Positions 52,747-62,329 of a stretch of 64,000 bases of DNA are shown in pieces. Source of the DNA: Clostridium formicaceticum (lineage in GTDB: Bacteria > Bacillota > Clostridia > Peptostreptococcales > Natronincolaceae); NCBI RefSeq assembly GCF_001854185.1, contig NZ_CP017603.1:1922001-1986000 (forward strand). Reading direction: 5' to 3'. Below the pieces are notes generated by a model. The model had not been told where the DNA came from, did no database searches, and saw only the letters and a program-made list of their open reading frames with translations. Position 1 is the stretch's first letter, and each line of letters starts with the position of its first letter. The translations under genes were made by a program, and so were the position numbers.

Positions 52747-55700
52747 ATGGGCTATAGACCTGAGCATCCAATCTATTATCAACTACTCAATAAATATGAG
52801 GGCTATAGAAATTATGTTTCTTCAGATACATACATAGAAAAACAGTTCAATCTTGGGGTTGGATGGTCACTTAATCTCCCCTCCATAGAACAATACATAA
52901 CCACAAGGTACCTCCCCCACACAGATGAATATGGAGATATTATTATACATGAAGAATTAATGGACGTTATGCTTTTACACCTAGGAAATGGCAGGGTTTA
53001 CCGAGCATTTGACTATAGTGAATATAACTTAGGTTATGATTACTACATCCCACGATATCTCTTAAAGGGCTTAGAACTAAGGAAAAACCCTGGAACCTTT
53101 TCAAATGGACAATCAAGCTCGACCCATGCGCTAATTTACAAAGATGGAAAAAAAGTGTATTTTAATTCAAGCGGCAAAGCCATTGGAGAAGAAGATAGAT
53201 ATGGAAATAGAATCTATTATTATTATACCAATAACCTTTTAACAAAGATTAAAGATACACTAGATAGAGAAATCAATATTACCTACTATCAAAATGGAGG
53301 TGAAAAAAAAGTAACCTTCAAAGGACCAGATAATTTAAATATAGAACTAACTTTTGAATACTTACCTCAGTATACCTTAAACGACGAAAATGAATTTGTC
53401 CTAAAGAAAATTAAAGATCAAATGAACAGAGAAACTATATTTGACTATACAATTGCTTCAGGTAAATTCAACTTTTCAACAGATCCTGATTTTCTTTGGT
53501 CAGAAAAAACCAATTACTTTGCAAACCTAACCAAGGTGACTTATCCTACAGGAGCCACCAGCAGCTATATTTATGAAAAGAATAGCAACGGCAAAATTGG
53601 TTCTGCAAGAACAAAGCTAGAATACTATCGAATTAAAACAAGGGAAGACAAACAAAATGGTCTTACCTACAACCAGGAAACCTATACTTATGAAGGAGAT
53701 TATACACAGTATGAGGATTACCATACCACAGTGAAAAATACAGAAAACAAAGAAACAAGATACACCTTCAATAGTGAAAATTTAAATACACATCGGACTA
53801 TAAGAAAAAATAATATCTTGCTAGAAGATGAAAGTTACAGTTACTTCAAAAATACTCTACTAAGCAGCCAAATCACAAAGCTTTACGATGCCGACGGCAC
53901 ATCCCTAACAAAACAGAAAACCTGGCAGTATAATGATCATGGAGACCTGCTGCGGCACACCAACGAAAGAGGACAAATAACCAATTATCAATATGAGAAC
54001 AAATTCCATCAGCTAACGTCACAAGAGATCCAAATCGACAGTACTAGATGGAGAAAAACAGAATATAATATTAATTCCTCAAACGGAAATGTTAATTGGA
54101 CTAAGCAGCATAATATAGATAATGGGGTTGATAAGTCAATTACCACCTACTTTACTTATGATCAGTATGGAAACCCTATTACTAAAAAAATCCAAAAACC
54201 CGATGGAACTTTTATTGAAGAAAGCTATGAATACAGCTCTATATACCGATCCGGCTATCTAACAAAAAAGACATCTAAATACAAGGACTATCAAGGAAAT
54301 CAACAAACTGCTGTAGAAAATATGACTTATGACTTTAATACAGGAAGATTGTTGACACTGACAGACGGAAACTTAAACACAACAGCTTTTCAATATGACA
54401 ATATTGGAAGGGTTACTCAGGTTAGTAATCCCGACAACAGTAAGATCCTAATAGCCTTTGATGACATTCAAAACATAGTTACAGCCACCTTGGAAAATAA
54501 TCATCAAGTTCGAAATCTTTATGATGGATTAGGCAGACTTATAAAGAAACAGGAGACGAAAAACGGACAGTGGCTGACACTTGAAGAAAATCACTATGAT
54601 ACATTAAGTCGTATAGATTGGACAAAAGATGCCAAAGGGAATATGACAAAATTTGAATACGATCTTTTCAACCGAGTAACAAAAATCATCAATCCTGATA
54701 TAAGCAAGAAACAGATACAGTACAAAGATAAAGAAAACAAGAGGATAGAGATCAATGAAGAAGGTGCCCAGCATTTATTTCAATACGACAATGTAGGCAA
54801 TCTGATTATGGAAGAAGTAAAGCCCAATAGCAATACCATATATAGAAACCATTATGAATATGATTTAACAGGTAACCTGAAAAGTCGAAAGGACCCGAAG
54901 GGAAATGTAACCAGATTTACTTATGATACCTTAGGTAGGCTTATAAAAGTAACCAACCCTAAGAATGAAGAAGTAAGCTATCAATATGATAACCTTAATA
55001 ATTTAATTAAGATCTTAGTCCTAGAATATGACAATACAGGACAATTAAATAGACAAATTATCACGCAAAAAGAGTATGATGATCTGGGAAGACTAATAAA
55101 AACAATAGATCCTTTAGGAAAGACGGAATATTATACCTATGATAAAGTTGGAAATCTTCTGCAAAAAATAGACAAAATGGGGCAAAAACTTGTCAACACC
55201 TATGATAAAAGAAACAGACCTCTAACACAAACATGTTATAAGAAAGATAGTAGTGTAGAAAGTCAAAAAACTTTTAATTACAGCCAACTTTATACACAGA
55301 ACAAATTAACTGCTACTGACGCAAGAGGAACCACTGTATATGAATATTACCCCAACAGCGCTTTGAAGAAAGAAACACAACCAGACAATAAATATGTTAC
55401 CTATGAATACGACAATAATGGAAATAGAAGCAAGCTCATTGATCCATATGGACTAACCATTACCTATACCTATGATTCCAGAAATCGATTGGATCTATTA
55501 ACAATCAATGGCAGCAAGACTTTTGACTATGACTATTACCAAGATGGAATGATTAAGTCTTTAAAATATCCCAATGCCATAGGAAATAGCACCTTTACAT
55601 ACGATGATACAAACAGGTTAACATCCCTATCCAATGCAGCCGGAAGTGGGACAAATCATTACAGCTACCAATATGATGGCAATAGCAATATCCAGTCTGT

Positions 55701-56976
55701 TACAGCCAATGGTCAAACAAAACTTTATCAATACGATACATTAAATCGGCTGGAAATGGCAGGAACTGACCAAGTAACCCACTATGCATATGATGCCCGA
55801 GGGAATAGAACCCAACTAAGCGGTTATGTACCAGAATTTTATTATAATGATCTACAGGGAAATAACAAGCATGATTTTCAATACAATGTACTCAACCAAC
55901 TGACTCAAATAAAGATTGACGGCACAACTATTTTAGGCACCTATAAATATAATCTGGATGGGCTAAGGGCAGAAAAAACAACATCTCAGGGAACAACCAA
56001 ATATTATTATGATAATATGGGAAGAACCCTATCCGAAGCAAATAGCAGCAGCAGTGTAACAGCACAGGTTGTCTGGGGCCACAAACCACTTGCCAGAATA
56101 ATCAATAACCAGTACTATTATTATATCTACAACGGTCATGGGGATGTAGTGCAGGTTATAAATCAAAATGGAGTAGTAGTAAATTCCTATGAATATGACG
56201 AGTGGGGTAATATCATCCAAAAACAGGAACAAATCAATAACCCTATAAGATATGCCGGAGAATACTACGATGATGAAAGTGGACTTTATTATCTAAGAGC
56301 AAGATACTACGACCCATTTATAGGCAGATTTATTACAAAGGATAGTTATGAGGGACAGCTGACGAATCCCATGAGTATGAATCAGTATGTTTATTGCTTG
56401 AATAATCCACTGATATTCATAGATAAAAGCGGGAATGAACCTATATCAATTATATTAGAATATGCACCAGAAGCCTTGGATTCATTACAAAATTTAGTAT
56501 CTACCTATGGACCTGAACTAGCACAGGGATTACAAGAAGCAGGGAACTGGATTGTTCAGCATGGACCTCAAGTTGTTGAAGGAGTAAAGAATACTGCTAA
56601 AAATGTTACAGAAAAGCTTAAAGACTTAGTAGGTAGTGATGGAGGAGGAAGCTCTAATCTAGATCCTAATAAGTTTGATAAGGGGGGGAGTAATTCTAGA
56701 TTACCAGATAACAGGAGCATAGATAGCAAAGTAACGAAAGAATTGAAAAGAATGGGGCTTGATAAAAAATTTCAAAATGCTATGGACAAAGGCTTAGCTC
56801 CAAGAAGAGAAGGAACTTCAGGTATAATTGAATTAACTAAAAATGAAATGATTACTAAAAACGGAATTGAGTATACTTATAAGATCAAAGTACCAACAGC
56901 AGGTGGTCATACTAGGGTTTATGGGTACATAAATGATGCTGGTGAGCTAATATTTGATCTATTAATGAAAAAGTAG
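52747..56976 (+). CDS. RHS/YD-repeat toxin, main part with C-terminal tip
   Basis: 1409 residues in the same frame as the segment ending at 52725. YD repeats (YDNIGRVTQVSNPDNS, YDTLGRLIKVTNPKN) fill residues 100-1150. The core closes with YLRARYYDPFIGRFITKD and NQYVYCLNNPLIFIDKSGNE near 1195. The tip (about 1210-1409) has a Gly/Ser hinge (GSDGGGSSN) and a compact basic domain ending KIKVPTAGGHTRVYGYINDA. This resembles BECR-type ribonuclease tips, but I cannot confirm that. No ribosome site is seen at 52747, so it is unlikely to be translated alone. Confidence 0.8.
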   Translation: MGYRPEHPIYYQLLNKYEGYRNYVSSDTYIEKQFNLGVGWSLNLPSIEQYITTRYLPHTDEYGDIIIHEELMDVMLLHLGNGRVYRAFDYSEYNLGYDYYIPRYLLKGLELRKNPGTFSNGQSSSTHALIYKDGKKVYFNSSGKAIGEEDRYGNRIYYYYTNNLLTKIKDTLDREINITYYQNGGEKKVTFKGPDNLNIELTFEYLPQYTLNDENEFVLKKIKDQMNRETIFDYTIASGKFNFSTDPDFLWSEKTNYFANLTKVTYPTGATSSYIYEKNSNGKIGSARTKLEYYRIKTREDKQNGLTYNQETYTYEGDYTQYEDYHTTVKNTENKETRYTFNSENLNTHRTIRKNNILLEDESYSYFKNTLLSSQITKLYDADGTSLTKQKTWQYNDHGDLLRHTNERGQITNYQYENKFHQLTSQEIQIDSTRWRKTEYNINSSNGNVNWTKQHNIDNGVDKSITTYFTYDQYGNPITKKIQKPDGTFIEESYEYSSIYRSGYLTKKTSKYKDYQGNQQTAVENMTYDFNTGRLLTLTDGNLNTTAFQYDNIGRVTQVSNPDNSKILIAFDDIQNIVTATLENNHQVRNLYDGLGRLIKKQETKNGQWLTLEENHYDTLSRIDWTKDAKGNMTKFEYDLFNRVTKIINPDISKKQIQYKDKENKRIEINEEGAQHLFQYDNVGNLIMEEVKPNSNTIYRNHYEYDLTGNLKSRKDPKGNVTRFTYDTLGRLIKVTNPKNEEVSYQYDNLNNLIKILVLEYDNTGQLNRQIITQKEYDDLGRLIKTIDPLGKTEYYTYDKVGNLLQKIDKMGQKLVNTYDKRNRPLTQTCYKKDSSVESQKTFNYSQLYTQNKLTATDARGTTVYEYYPNSALKKETQPDNKYVTYEYDNNGNRSKLIDPYGLTITYTYDSRNRLDLLTINGSKTFDYDYYQDGMIKSLKYPNAIGNSTFTYDDTNRLTSLSNAAGSGTNHYSYQYDGNSNIQSVTANGQTKLYQYDTLNRLEMAGTDQVTHYAYDARGNRTQLSGYVPEFYYNDLQGNNKHDFQYNVLNQLTQIKIDGTTILGTYKYNLDGLRAEKTTSQGTTKYYYDNMGRTLSEANSSSSVTAQVVWGHKPLARIINNQYYYYIYNGHGDVVQVINQNGVVVNSYEYDEWGNIIQKQEQINNPIRYAGEYYDDESGLYYLRARYYDPFIGRFITKDSYEGQLTNPMSMNQYVYCLNNPLIFIDKSGNEPISIILEYAPEALDSLQNLVSTYGPELAQGLQEAGNWIVQHGPQVVEGVKNTAKNVTEKLKDLVGSDGGGSSNLDPNKFDKGGSNSRLPDNRSIDSKVTKELKRMGLDKKFQNAMDKGLAPRREGTSGIIELTKNEMITKNGIEYTYKIKVPTAGGHTRVYGYINDAGELIFDLLMKK

Positions 56977-56988
56977 GTGAGCATGAGT

Positions 56989-57330
56989 ATGATGAGTATG
57001 AAAGATATACAAGATGCTTTTAATACAAACTATGGTTTTGATAACTTAAAAGAAAAATCTCGAGAGTATATTAAAAACATAGTGGCTGATAGTGAGAACA
57101 ATTTTTTAGCAGAAGTTTTCGAAGATTCCTCAAAAAGACATGAGTTAAATAACTTTGTTATTGAATACAGTAAAACATATTTAATAATAAATAAATGCTT
57201 AGGAGAAAACCCATCATTTAGGATAGTATTTGATTTTATTAATCCTGATAGTGGTTATTCAGAGTATGCTTATGAGATAGAATACAATATATTAGGCGAA
57301 TTTTTAGATGAGTTTTTTCTAAAAGTATAG
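56989..57330 (+). CDS. Candidate immunity protein for the second RHS toxin
   Basis: About 113 residues, acidic and soluble (KDIQDAFNTNYGFDNLKEKS, YEIEYNILGEFLDEFFLKV). It starts within a dozen bases of the RHS stop. GTG 56977 and ATGs at 56983, 56989, 56992 and 56998 are all in frame; AGGTGA suits 56989 best. Small acidic genes directly after RHS tips are usually immunity proteins. No named immunity family was recognised. Confidence 0.65.
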   Translation: MMSMKDIQDAFNTNYGFDNLKEKSREYIKNIVADSENNFLAEVFEDSSKRHELNNFVIEYSKTYLIINKCLGENPSFRIVFDFINPDSGYSEYAYEIEYNILGEFLDEFFLKV

Positions 57331-57597
57331 CTATTAATTCTATACGTAATTGTAGAGAATGGACTTTTGATTTAGAAAAAAACATTGTACTTACGTCCAG
57401 TAAGGTCGCTAAAGCCTGCTAAAATTCTATTGCATAAAAATTTAACAAACAATTACCGCTATCGAAGTAACTTCTAAGAACCATAAAATATTATAACCTT
57501 TTAACGTGTTTAAAGCGCCGTATAACAAGCTTTTTACAGGTTAGTGGGGTAATAATATACTAAGGTAAGCTCTGCACAATATATGAAAAAATAATAA
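57331..57597. other. Gene-free region after the second RHS unit
   Basis: AT-rich with no supported gene. AAAGCGCCGTATAACAA at 57508-57524 recurs as AAAGTGCCGTATAACAA at 63686-63702, a short dispersed repeat of unknown role. Confidence 0.4.
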
Positions 57598-57697
57598 GCC
57601 CCATCAAGTCAACTCTATTTCTATGTTTGTATGTATATATAGCTATATAGTATATTTTAAAACTAAGAAGATTTGATTTTGATGGGGCGGTTTTTTA
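57598..57697 (+). terminator. Long-loop hairpin with T run
   Basis: GCCCCATCAAGTCAA pairs with TTGATTTTGATGGGGC across about 60 AT-rich bases and is followed by GGTTTTTT. It may be a terminator or a small structured RNA. Confidence 0.55.
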
Positions 57698-57793
57698 CCT
57701 TCCTCAAGCATGGTTGAAGTCCTGTGTTCCAGTTACTTTGCAATCACTTCTTTAATTAATGGGAACAGTAAAAGTGTATATACTATATATTTT

Positions 57794-57840
57794 GCCACCC
57801 TTGGTATGGAATATTTTTCATACAGGGGTGGCTTTTTTTT
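57794..57840 (+). terminator. Strong intrinsic terminator
   Basis: GCCACCCTTGGTATG / CATACAGGGGTGGC stem with a 10-base loop and eight Ts. No gene precedes it within 460 bases, so it may end a small RNA or mark a deleted gene. 57841-58440 shows no supported gene. Confidence 0.8.
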
Positions 57841-58454
57841 GCGAATTCATTAATGATGCATCCAATAAGTCCTCTAGTATCCGATTTTATGTTAACTGGT
57901 TTTAAAAGCGAGGAAAAGTTTAGTATTCTAGTAGGAATAGTCTGATATAATTCTTTAAACTATGACTAAAAAATTTTAGGATAGTTAGCACATAAATACA
58001 GCTAAAAAATTCCTGTTTGCAAGCTGTTATATCTTTTTATCTTTAACTTTTTATTACTTCCTAATGCTTTATGCTTTAATCGTTTTAAAAAAATAAATGG
58101 TAAAAACTTCTTTAAATATTTTTATTGTTTACTATAGTTTTTGAACCACTTTTTTGTATATAAACCAGAAGGCAATCAATTAGTTCAAATTTGTGGAAAG
58201 GAAGTGATGAAATGTATAGCACAGGTTAAATAATTTTAGAAAGATTTTTGTAGCGGAGGTGTCTTGCTTTATAGTGATGAAAAGCTTTAGCAGTTTTTAG
58301 TTTTGATGAAAGATGGCCATCTTCATTTTTCTTAATTTTTTTCTTAATTTTTTTCTTAAGTATTTATTATTTGTGTACTAAAGTAAGCATTACCCTATAG
58401 CTAAGGATAGCACTAGCTATACATGAAAATAGCATTCCTATATGCAGAACTAAA

Positions 58455-58535
58455 CAGTACGCACATGTAATTTTTTACATGTGACTAGTGTTTACTTGAC
58501 CAGTATGCATATGTAGTTTTTTACATGTGACCAGT
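58455..58535 (+). repeat. Two tandem palindromic repeats upstream of the 149-residue gene
   Basis: CAGTACGCACATGTAA, TTTTTTACATGTGACTAGT (58455) and CAGTATGCATATGTAG, TTTTTTACATGTGACCAGT (58501) are 46 bases apart. Each folds as a hairpin (ACATGTAA/TTACATGT). They are candidate operators or replication iterons for the downstream DNA-binding protein. Confidence 0.6.
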
Positions 58536-58588
58536 AACTATTAAAACAGTAGGTACATTTGTAAATTATATTAAGGGAGGATTCAAAA

Positions 58589-59038
58589 ATGTCAGAGTGT
58601 AAAGAAAATAAAACAAGTTCAAGAAATTGGCAAAAAGCAATGAGACAGATTACGGAGTTAGGGGGGGCAGTGTTCAGCAACAAAGCACTAAGGAAATACT
58701 TCAGAGATAACTGCTGCAAAAGTCATACTAACAAAACCTATAGTGATATGGCAGATGTTTATGGACAAATTGTATCTTCAGGCTGCTACTATGAAAGCAT
58801 CAATAAACTACAAAATGACGGCTCTTTTTATATTAGTTCAAAATGTATTGCTGAGGAAATTAGTCTGCCAGTAAGAAGGGTTAGAGACATCGTAACAATG
58901 CTATGTGAACATGAGTTGATAGAGAAAAAGAAAATAACAGGTGAGGCAAATAGGTACAAAGTAAATCCAGAGAAGTTCGAAGAACTTGTAAAGGACGTAA
59001 AATTCAAATGTAGAGGCAATGAGATACAAGATGAATAG
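58589..59038 (+). CDS. Putative winged-helix DNA-binding protein, 149 residues
   Basis: No named family recognised. The C-terminal half (about 75-135) has a winged-helix pattern: GSFYISSKCIAEEISLPVRRV, then VTMLCEHELIEKKKITGEAN and RYKVNPEKFEELV. The N-terminal half has three Cys and a WQKAMRQITELGGAVFSNKALRKYF block. AAGGGAGGAT precedes the ATG. Two palindromic repeats lie 50-130 bases upstream, and a recombinase gene follows, so it may regulate or replicate a mobile element. Confidence 0.6.
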   Translation: MSECKENKTSSRNWQKAMRQITELGGAVFSNKALRKYFRDNCCKSHTNKTYSDMADVYGQIVSSGCYYESINKLQNDGSFYISSKCIAEEISLPVRRVRDIVTMLCEHELIEKKKITGEANRYKVNPEKFEELVKDVKFKCRGNEIQDE

Positions 59039-59060
59039 GAGCAGGTGCACATAATTGTTT

Positions 59061-59160
59061 ACCTTTATAAACGGCTGAAAATGCTATTGTTTTCGGGTAT
59101 ATAAAACCCTCAAATCAACTTTTCAAACGTTGGCATTTTCAGGTCGACCTTTGTAAGCGG
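59061..59160. repeat. Candidate recombination site of the serine recombinase
   Basis: Direct repeats ACCTTTATAAACGG (59061-59074) and ACCTTTGTAAGCGG (59147-59160) enclose an exact inverted repeat CTGAAAATGC (59075-59084) / GCATTTTCAG (59133-59142). The layout, just before the recombinase gene, resembles a res or crossover site. Confidence 0.5.
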
Positions 59161-59207
59161 TCAATCATATAATATACTTAAAGATCAGGTATAGGTAGGT
59201 GAATGAT

Positions 59208-59819
59208 ATGCAAACAAAGGCTTTTGGCTATGTCAGGGTAAGCAGTAAAGACCAGAACGTAGATAGACAGGTTAATGAAATGCTGGCTATAAGTATTAAT
59301 GAACGAGACATATTTATAGACAAACAATCAGGCAAGGATTTTGAAAGACCTATGTATCAAGCCCTTAAAAGCTATTTAAGACAAGGAGACAAGCTCTATA
59401 TCAAAGCTTTAGACCGCTTCGGCAGAAATAAAGAGCAGATATTAGAGGAATGGAGAAATATCACAAAAGAAATAGGTGCTGACATTATCGTAATGGATAT
59501 GCCCCTACTAGACACTACCAAATATAAAAATGTCTCCGGCTTAGAAAATCTTATTACAGACATTGTATTACAGCTATTAAGCTACTTTGCAGAAGAAGAA
59601 AGGTCACGTATAAAAACAAGACAAGCAGAGGGAATATTGATAGCAAAAAGAAAAGGAGTAAAATTCGGTCGCCCTGCAATAGAATACCCACCAGAATGGG
59701 ACTATTACTACAGCATATGGAAACAGGGAAAAGCAACAGCAGTAGAAACATTTAGAAAGCTTAATTTGAAAAAAGCCACCTTCTATAAGCTGGTAAAAAA
59801 GTACGAAGGTAGGGAGTAA
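59208..59819 (+). CDS. Small serine recombinase (resolvase/invertase family)
   Basis: 203 residues. The catalytic domain begins AFGYVRVSSKDQNVDRQ, with the nucleophilic Ser in VSS, and carries KALDRFGRNKEQILEEW and the long E helix (LLSYFAEEERSRIKTRQAEG). A C-terminal helix-turn-helix follows (AVETFRKLNLKKATFYKLVKKY). ATG 59208 lies 6 bases after AGGTAGGTG; GTG 59199 is the alternative. The size fits resolvase or invertase rather than a large phage-type serine integrase. Confidence 0.93.
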   Translation: MQTKAFGYVRVSSKDQNVDRQVNEMLAISINERDIFIDKQSGKDFERPMYQALKSYLRQGDKLYIKALDRFGRNKEQILEEWRNITKEIGADIIVMDMPLLDTTKYKNVSGLENLITDIVLQLLSYFAEEERSRIKTRQAEGILIAKRKGVKFGRPAIEYPPEWDYYYSIWKQGKATAVETFRKLNLKKATFYKLVKKYEGRE

Positions 59820-59889
59820 TAACAGAAAATATGGCAAAGAAAGATAGTATTTTTTAGAACTTAGATTACCCCACAAGGAGGAAAAATCC

Positions 59890-60066
59890 ATGAAAGTAAG
59901 ATTATTAACCGTATTTAGTGTAACCGCCAATGATAGTGAAGTACCCCAAATCAGATTACAAGGAAAATGGTTAGAAAAACTGGGGTTTCGGTACGGTAAA
60001 AAAATTATTGTAGAAGAAAAAGCAGGTCAGCTATTAATAAAGCTTGTTGCCATAGAAGGAGAGTAA
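59890..60066 (+). CDS. SymE-family small protein
   Basis: 58 residues. The SymE signature is clear: VPQIRLQGKWLEKLGFRYGKKIIVEEKAGQLLI, an AbrB/MazE-like fold. ACAAGGAGGAA lies 8 bases before ATG 59890. SymE of E. coli is an SOS-induced, antisense-controlled toxin-like protein; other family members accompany mobile elements. It lies between the serine recombinase and the IS110 element. Confidence 0.8.
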   Translation: MKVRLLTVFSVTANDSEVPQIRLQGKWLEKLGFRYGKKIIVEEKAGQLLIKLVAIEGE

Positions 60067-60164
60067 AAAAATACTGATATTGCTAATGTTTAGCACACTA
60101 TAACCTTTAGAATATTTTAAAATTATTAAATATATATGGACTAATAACCTACATACCATGAGAA

Positions 60165-60276
60165 GAATGAATTAGCTGTCGCCCCCTTGCAGAGTTTTCT
60201 AATAGAGAACTTATTGCTTGAAACTGAGGATGCTGTATTCTTACATTGGTTGTAGAAAGATAGGAGTGAAGTTTTT
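60165..60276 (+). ncRNA. Candidate IS110 bridge RNA region
   Basis: Noncoding DNA directly upstream of the IS110 transposase. It contains a hairpin AGTTTTCT-AAT-AGAGAACT (60192-60210 approximately) and further loops before the ribosome site. IS110 elements of this layout encode their bridge RNA in the 5' noncoding end. The position fits, but no guide loops were matched to target sequence. Confidence 0.4.
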
Positions 60277-61509
60277 ATGCATAAGAAACAAAATTATATT
60301 TATATAGGTGTAGATACACATAAACACAGCCATACAGCAGTTATTATTAATTGCTGGGAAGATATTTTAGAGGAAATAACCTTTGAAGCAAGACCTTCTA
60401 TTTATCCTGATGTACTAAAAAAAGTAAAAAAGCATTGTAAAGGCTTGACTCCTGTTTTTGGCTTAGAAGATGTTAAAGGCTATGGTCGATCCTTAGCTGT
60501 CTACCTATTAGAAAACAAACAAATAGTAAAAGAAGTTAATTCCGCTTTATCTTATGCAGAAAGAAAGAGTGCCCCCACAACACAGAAAAATGATAACTAT
60601 GATGCATTTTGCGTTGCCAGTGTACTATTAAGAAGATTAGATAGATTACCAGATGCAAACCCCCAAGACATTTATTGGACAATAGGACAGCTTGTAAACA
60701 GACGTTCAGCCTTAGTAAAAGCAATGACAAGTCTAGCCAATCAGTTACATGAACAATTAAGCTGTCATTACCCCAGCTACAAGAAATTATTTGCAGTAGT
60801 AGATGGAAAAACAGCATTAGAGTTCTGGGAGCAGTACCCAGCTCCATATTTATTAGATAATATTACACCAGAAGATTTAGCAGAATTTCTTAGAAAACAT
60901 AGTCATAATGCCTGCTCCACCAATAAAGCACAAAAGATACTAGATACAGTAAAAGCAGACGGAGATACAAAGAGAGGTTATCAAGATTCTAGAAATGTAA
61001 TTGTCAGAAGCATAGTAAGAGATATTAAGTTTAAAAAACAGGAAATACAGGCTATAGAAAAGGAACTAAAGGAAATATTAAAGGTGCTGGACTACAAGCT
61101 AGAGAGTATGCCAGGAATAAATACTGTAACAGCCTCCTCATTAATTGCACAAATAGGAGATATTCATAGATTCACCAGTCCCGACAAACTCGCCAGATAT
61201 GCAGGCATAGCCCCTGTTAAATTTAGTTCAGCAGGAAAAGGTAAGGAACAAAGTAGCAAGCAAGGAGATAGGACATTATTTGGCTTGTTCTACGTTTTAG
61301 CATGGCAACATATACAAACAGCAAAAGGAAGTGGAAAACCTAGAAATCCTGTATCCTATGCATATTATCAAAAGAAGCTGAAAGAAGGAAAAACAAAGGT
61401 ACAGGCATTGGTATGTTTAATGAGAGTATTAGTAGTTGTGATATATGGCATGATGAAGAACAAAACAGAATATAACCCTCCTGCACTTCCAGAAAATATT
61501 GCAGTATGA
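60277..61509 (+). CDS. IS110-family transposase
   Basis: 410 residues. The N-terminal RuvC-like DEDD domain opens with YIGVDTHKHSHTAVII and continues with FGLEDVKGYG and NDNYDAFCVA acidic residues. The C-terminal Transposase_20 domain has LESMPGINTVTASSLIAQIG and YAGIAPVKFSSAGKGKEQSS, which contains the conserved Ser region. It is full length with no interruptions. TAGGAGTGA precedes the ATG. Bridge-RNA-guided recombination is known for this family. Confidence 0.95.
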   Translation: MHKKQNYIYIGVDTHKHSHTAVIINCWEDILEEITFEARPSIYPDVLKKVKKHCKGLTPVFGLEDVKGYGRSLAVYLLENKQIVKEVNSALSYAERKSAPTTQKNDNYDAFCVASVLLRRLDRLPDANPQDIYWTIGQLVNRRSALVKAMTSLANQLHEQLSCHYPSYKKLFAVVDGKTALEFWEQYPAPYLLDNITPEDLAEFLRKHSHNACSTNKAQKILDTVKADGDTKRGYQDSRNVIVRSIVRDIKFKKQEIQAIEKELKEILKVLDYKLESMPGINTVTASSLIAQIGDIHRFTSPDKLARYAGIAPVKFSSAGKGKEQSSKQGDRTLFGLFYVLAWQHIQTAKGSGKPRNPVSYAYYQKKLKEGKTKVQALVCLMRVLVVVIYGMMKNKTEYNPPALPENIAV

Positions 61510-61573
61510 TAAAATGGTGTTAATTGTTAACGGTTACCACCACTATTTTTATCCTTATTAGGTTTACACCTAA

Positions 61574-61879
61574 AGGGGGGGGAGTAATACATTTAAGAAT
61601 CAAGAATTACTTGATTCGCATTTTGGAAAGCATGGTGCAGAAATACAAAAAGCGTTAGGTGAGAGTTCATACACAACTAGTAATTATTTAAATGATGCAA
61701 ACTTTATCATTAAAAACGGTACTTATGTACCAGAGCTAAATGGCTATGTAAGATTTATAGATGGACAAAAATATGGATTTGTGGGATTAGACCGTGCTAC
61801 TGGAGACATTACAACATTCCATATAAAAACAGTTTCAGAATTAATCAAAAAAGCTCCAAGTTTAGGTCTTGGTAAATAG
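61574..61879 (+). pseudogene. Orphan RHS toxin-tip cassette 1
   Basis: The frame is open from 61574 to TAG 61877 without a start codon of its own. It begins RGGSNTFKNQELLDSHFGKHGAEIQ, matching the Gly/Ser hinge after RHS cores. The domain continues YLNDANFIIKNGTYVPELNG, then YGFVGLDRATGDITTFHIK. The HFGKHG motif and fold pattern resemble known polymorphic toxin nuclease tips. A small gene follows 12 bases later. It is probably a displaced tip kept as a recombination donor. Confidence 0.65.
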
Positions 61880-61890
61880 GGAGGTAAGCA

Positions 61891-62256
61891 ATGTTTATTA
61901 AATCTGTGAACTGGATTGACGAAGAATCACAAGAGGCAGAAGTAGTAGTATCTGACAATTCTTTTGAATTGCTGTGTTTTTCTCACCCTTTTAGAAATAA
62001 ACTAGGTGAAGAATTAATTGAACCCATTTATTGCTTTGATGTTTCTAATGTTGTGTTAGCATTTGAACAAATTCCATATGCGAAGAAGAACAAAAATTCT
62101 TATGGATACTCAATAAGAGGTTTATTTATAAATAAAGACGATAAAATAGTGCTTATTGGTAACATTAAATTATGTTTAGAAGATGGAAAAATACCAAGTG
62201 ACATATCTGAAGGGGAATACATTGAGTTTGATGTATCTAGATTAGATGTGTATTGA
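61891..62256 (+). CDS. Candidate immunity protein for orphan tip 1
   Basis: 121 residues, acidic and soluble, beta-rich (FIKSVNWIDEESQEAEVVVSD, GLFINKDDKIVLIGNIKLCLE). GGGAGGTAAGC lies just before the ATG, 12 bases after the toxin-tip stop. No family recognised; assigned from its position after a toxin tip. Confidence 0.6.
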   Translation: MFIKSVNWIDEESQEAEVVVSDNSFELLCFSHPFRNKLGEELIEPIYCFDVSNVVLAFEQIPYAKKNKNSYGYSIRGLFINKDDKIVLIGNIKLCLEDGKIPSDISEGEYIEFDVSRLDVY

Positions 62257-62274
62257 TTTATATTTTTAAGAGTT

Positions 62275-62303
62275 AGAAAAGTCCGGTTTAATCGGGCTTT
62301 TCT
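62275..62303 (+). terminator. Terminator after immunity gene 1
   Basis: AGAAAAGTCCG / CGGGCTTTTCT with a 7-base loop; T residues fall inside the right arm. Confidence 0.7.
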
Positions 62304-62329
62304 GTTGGTGTGCCCAGCATGGCGATAAC

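Larger units (their letters stand above)
60067..61515 (+). mobile_element. IS110-family insertion sequence
   Basis: A complete IS110 transposase gene with about 210 bases of upstream noncoding DNA. IS110 elements lack inverted repeats, so the exact ends cannot be set. It lies between symE and a toxin-tip remnant whose N-terminal part is missing. Confidence 0.6.

Noticed and set aside
52747-52749. ATG 52747 as an independent gene start
   Set aside because: No ribosome site, and the frame is continuous with the upstream segment apart from one TAG.
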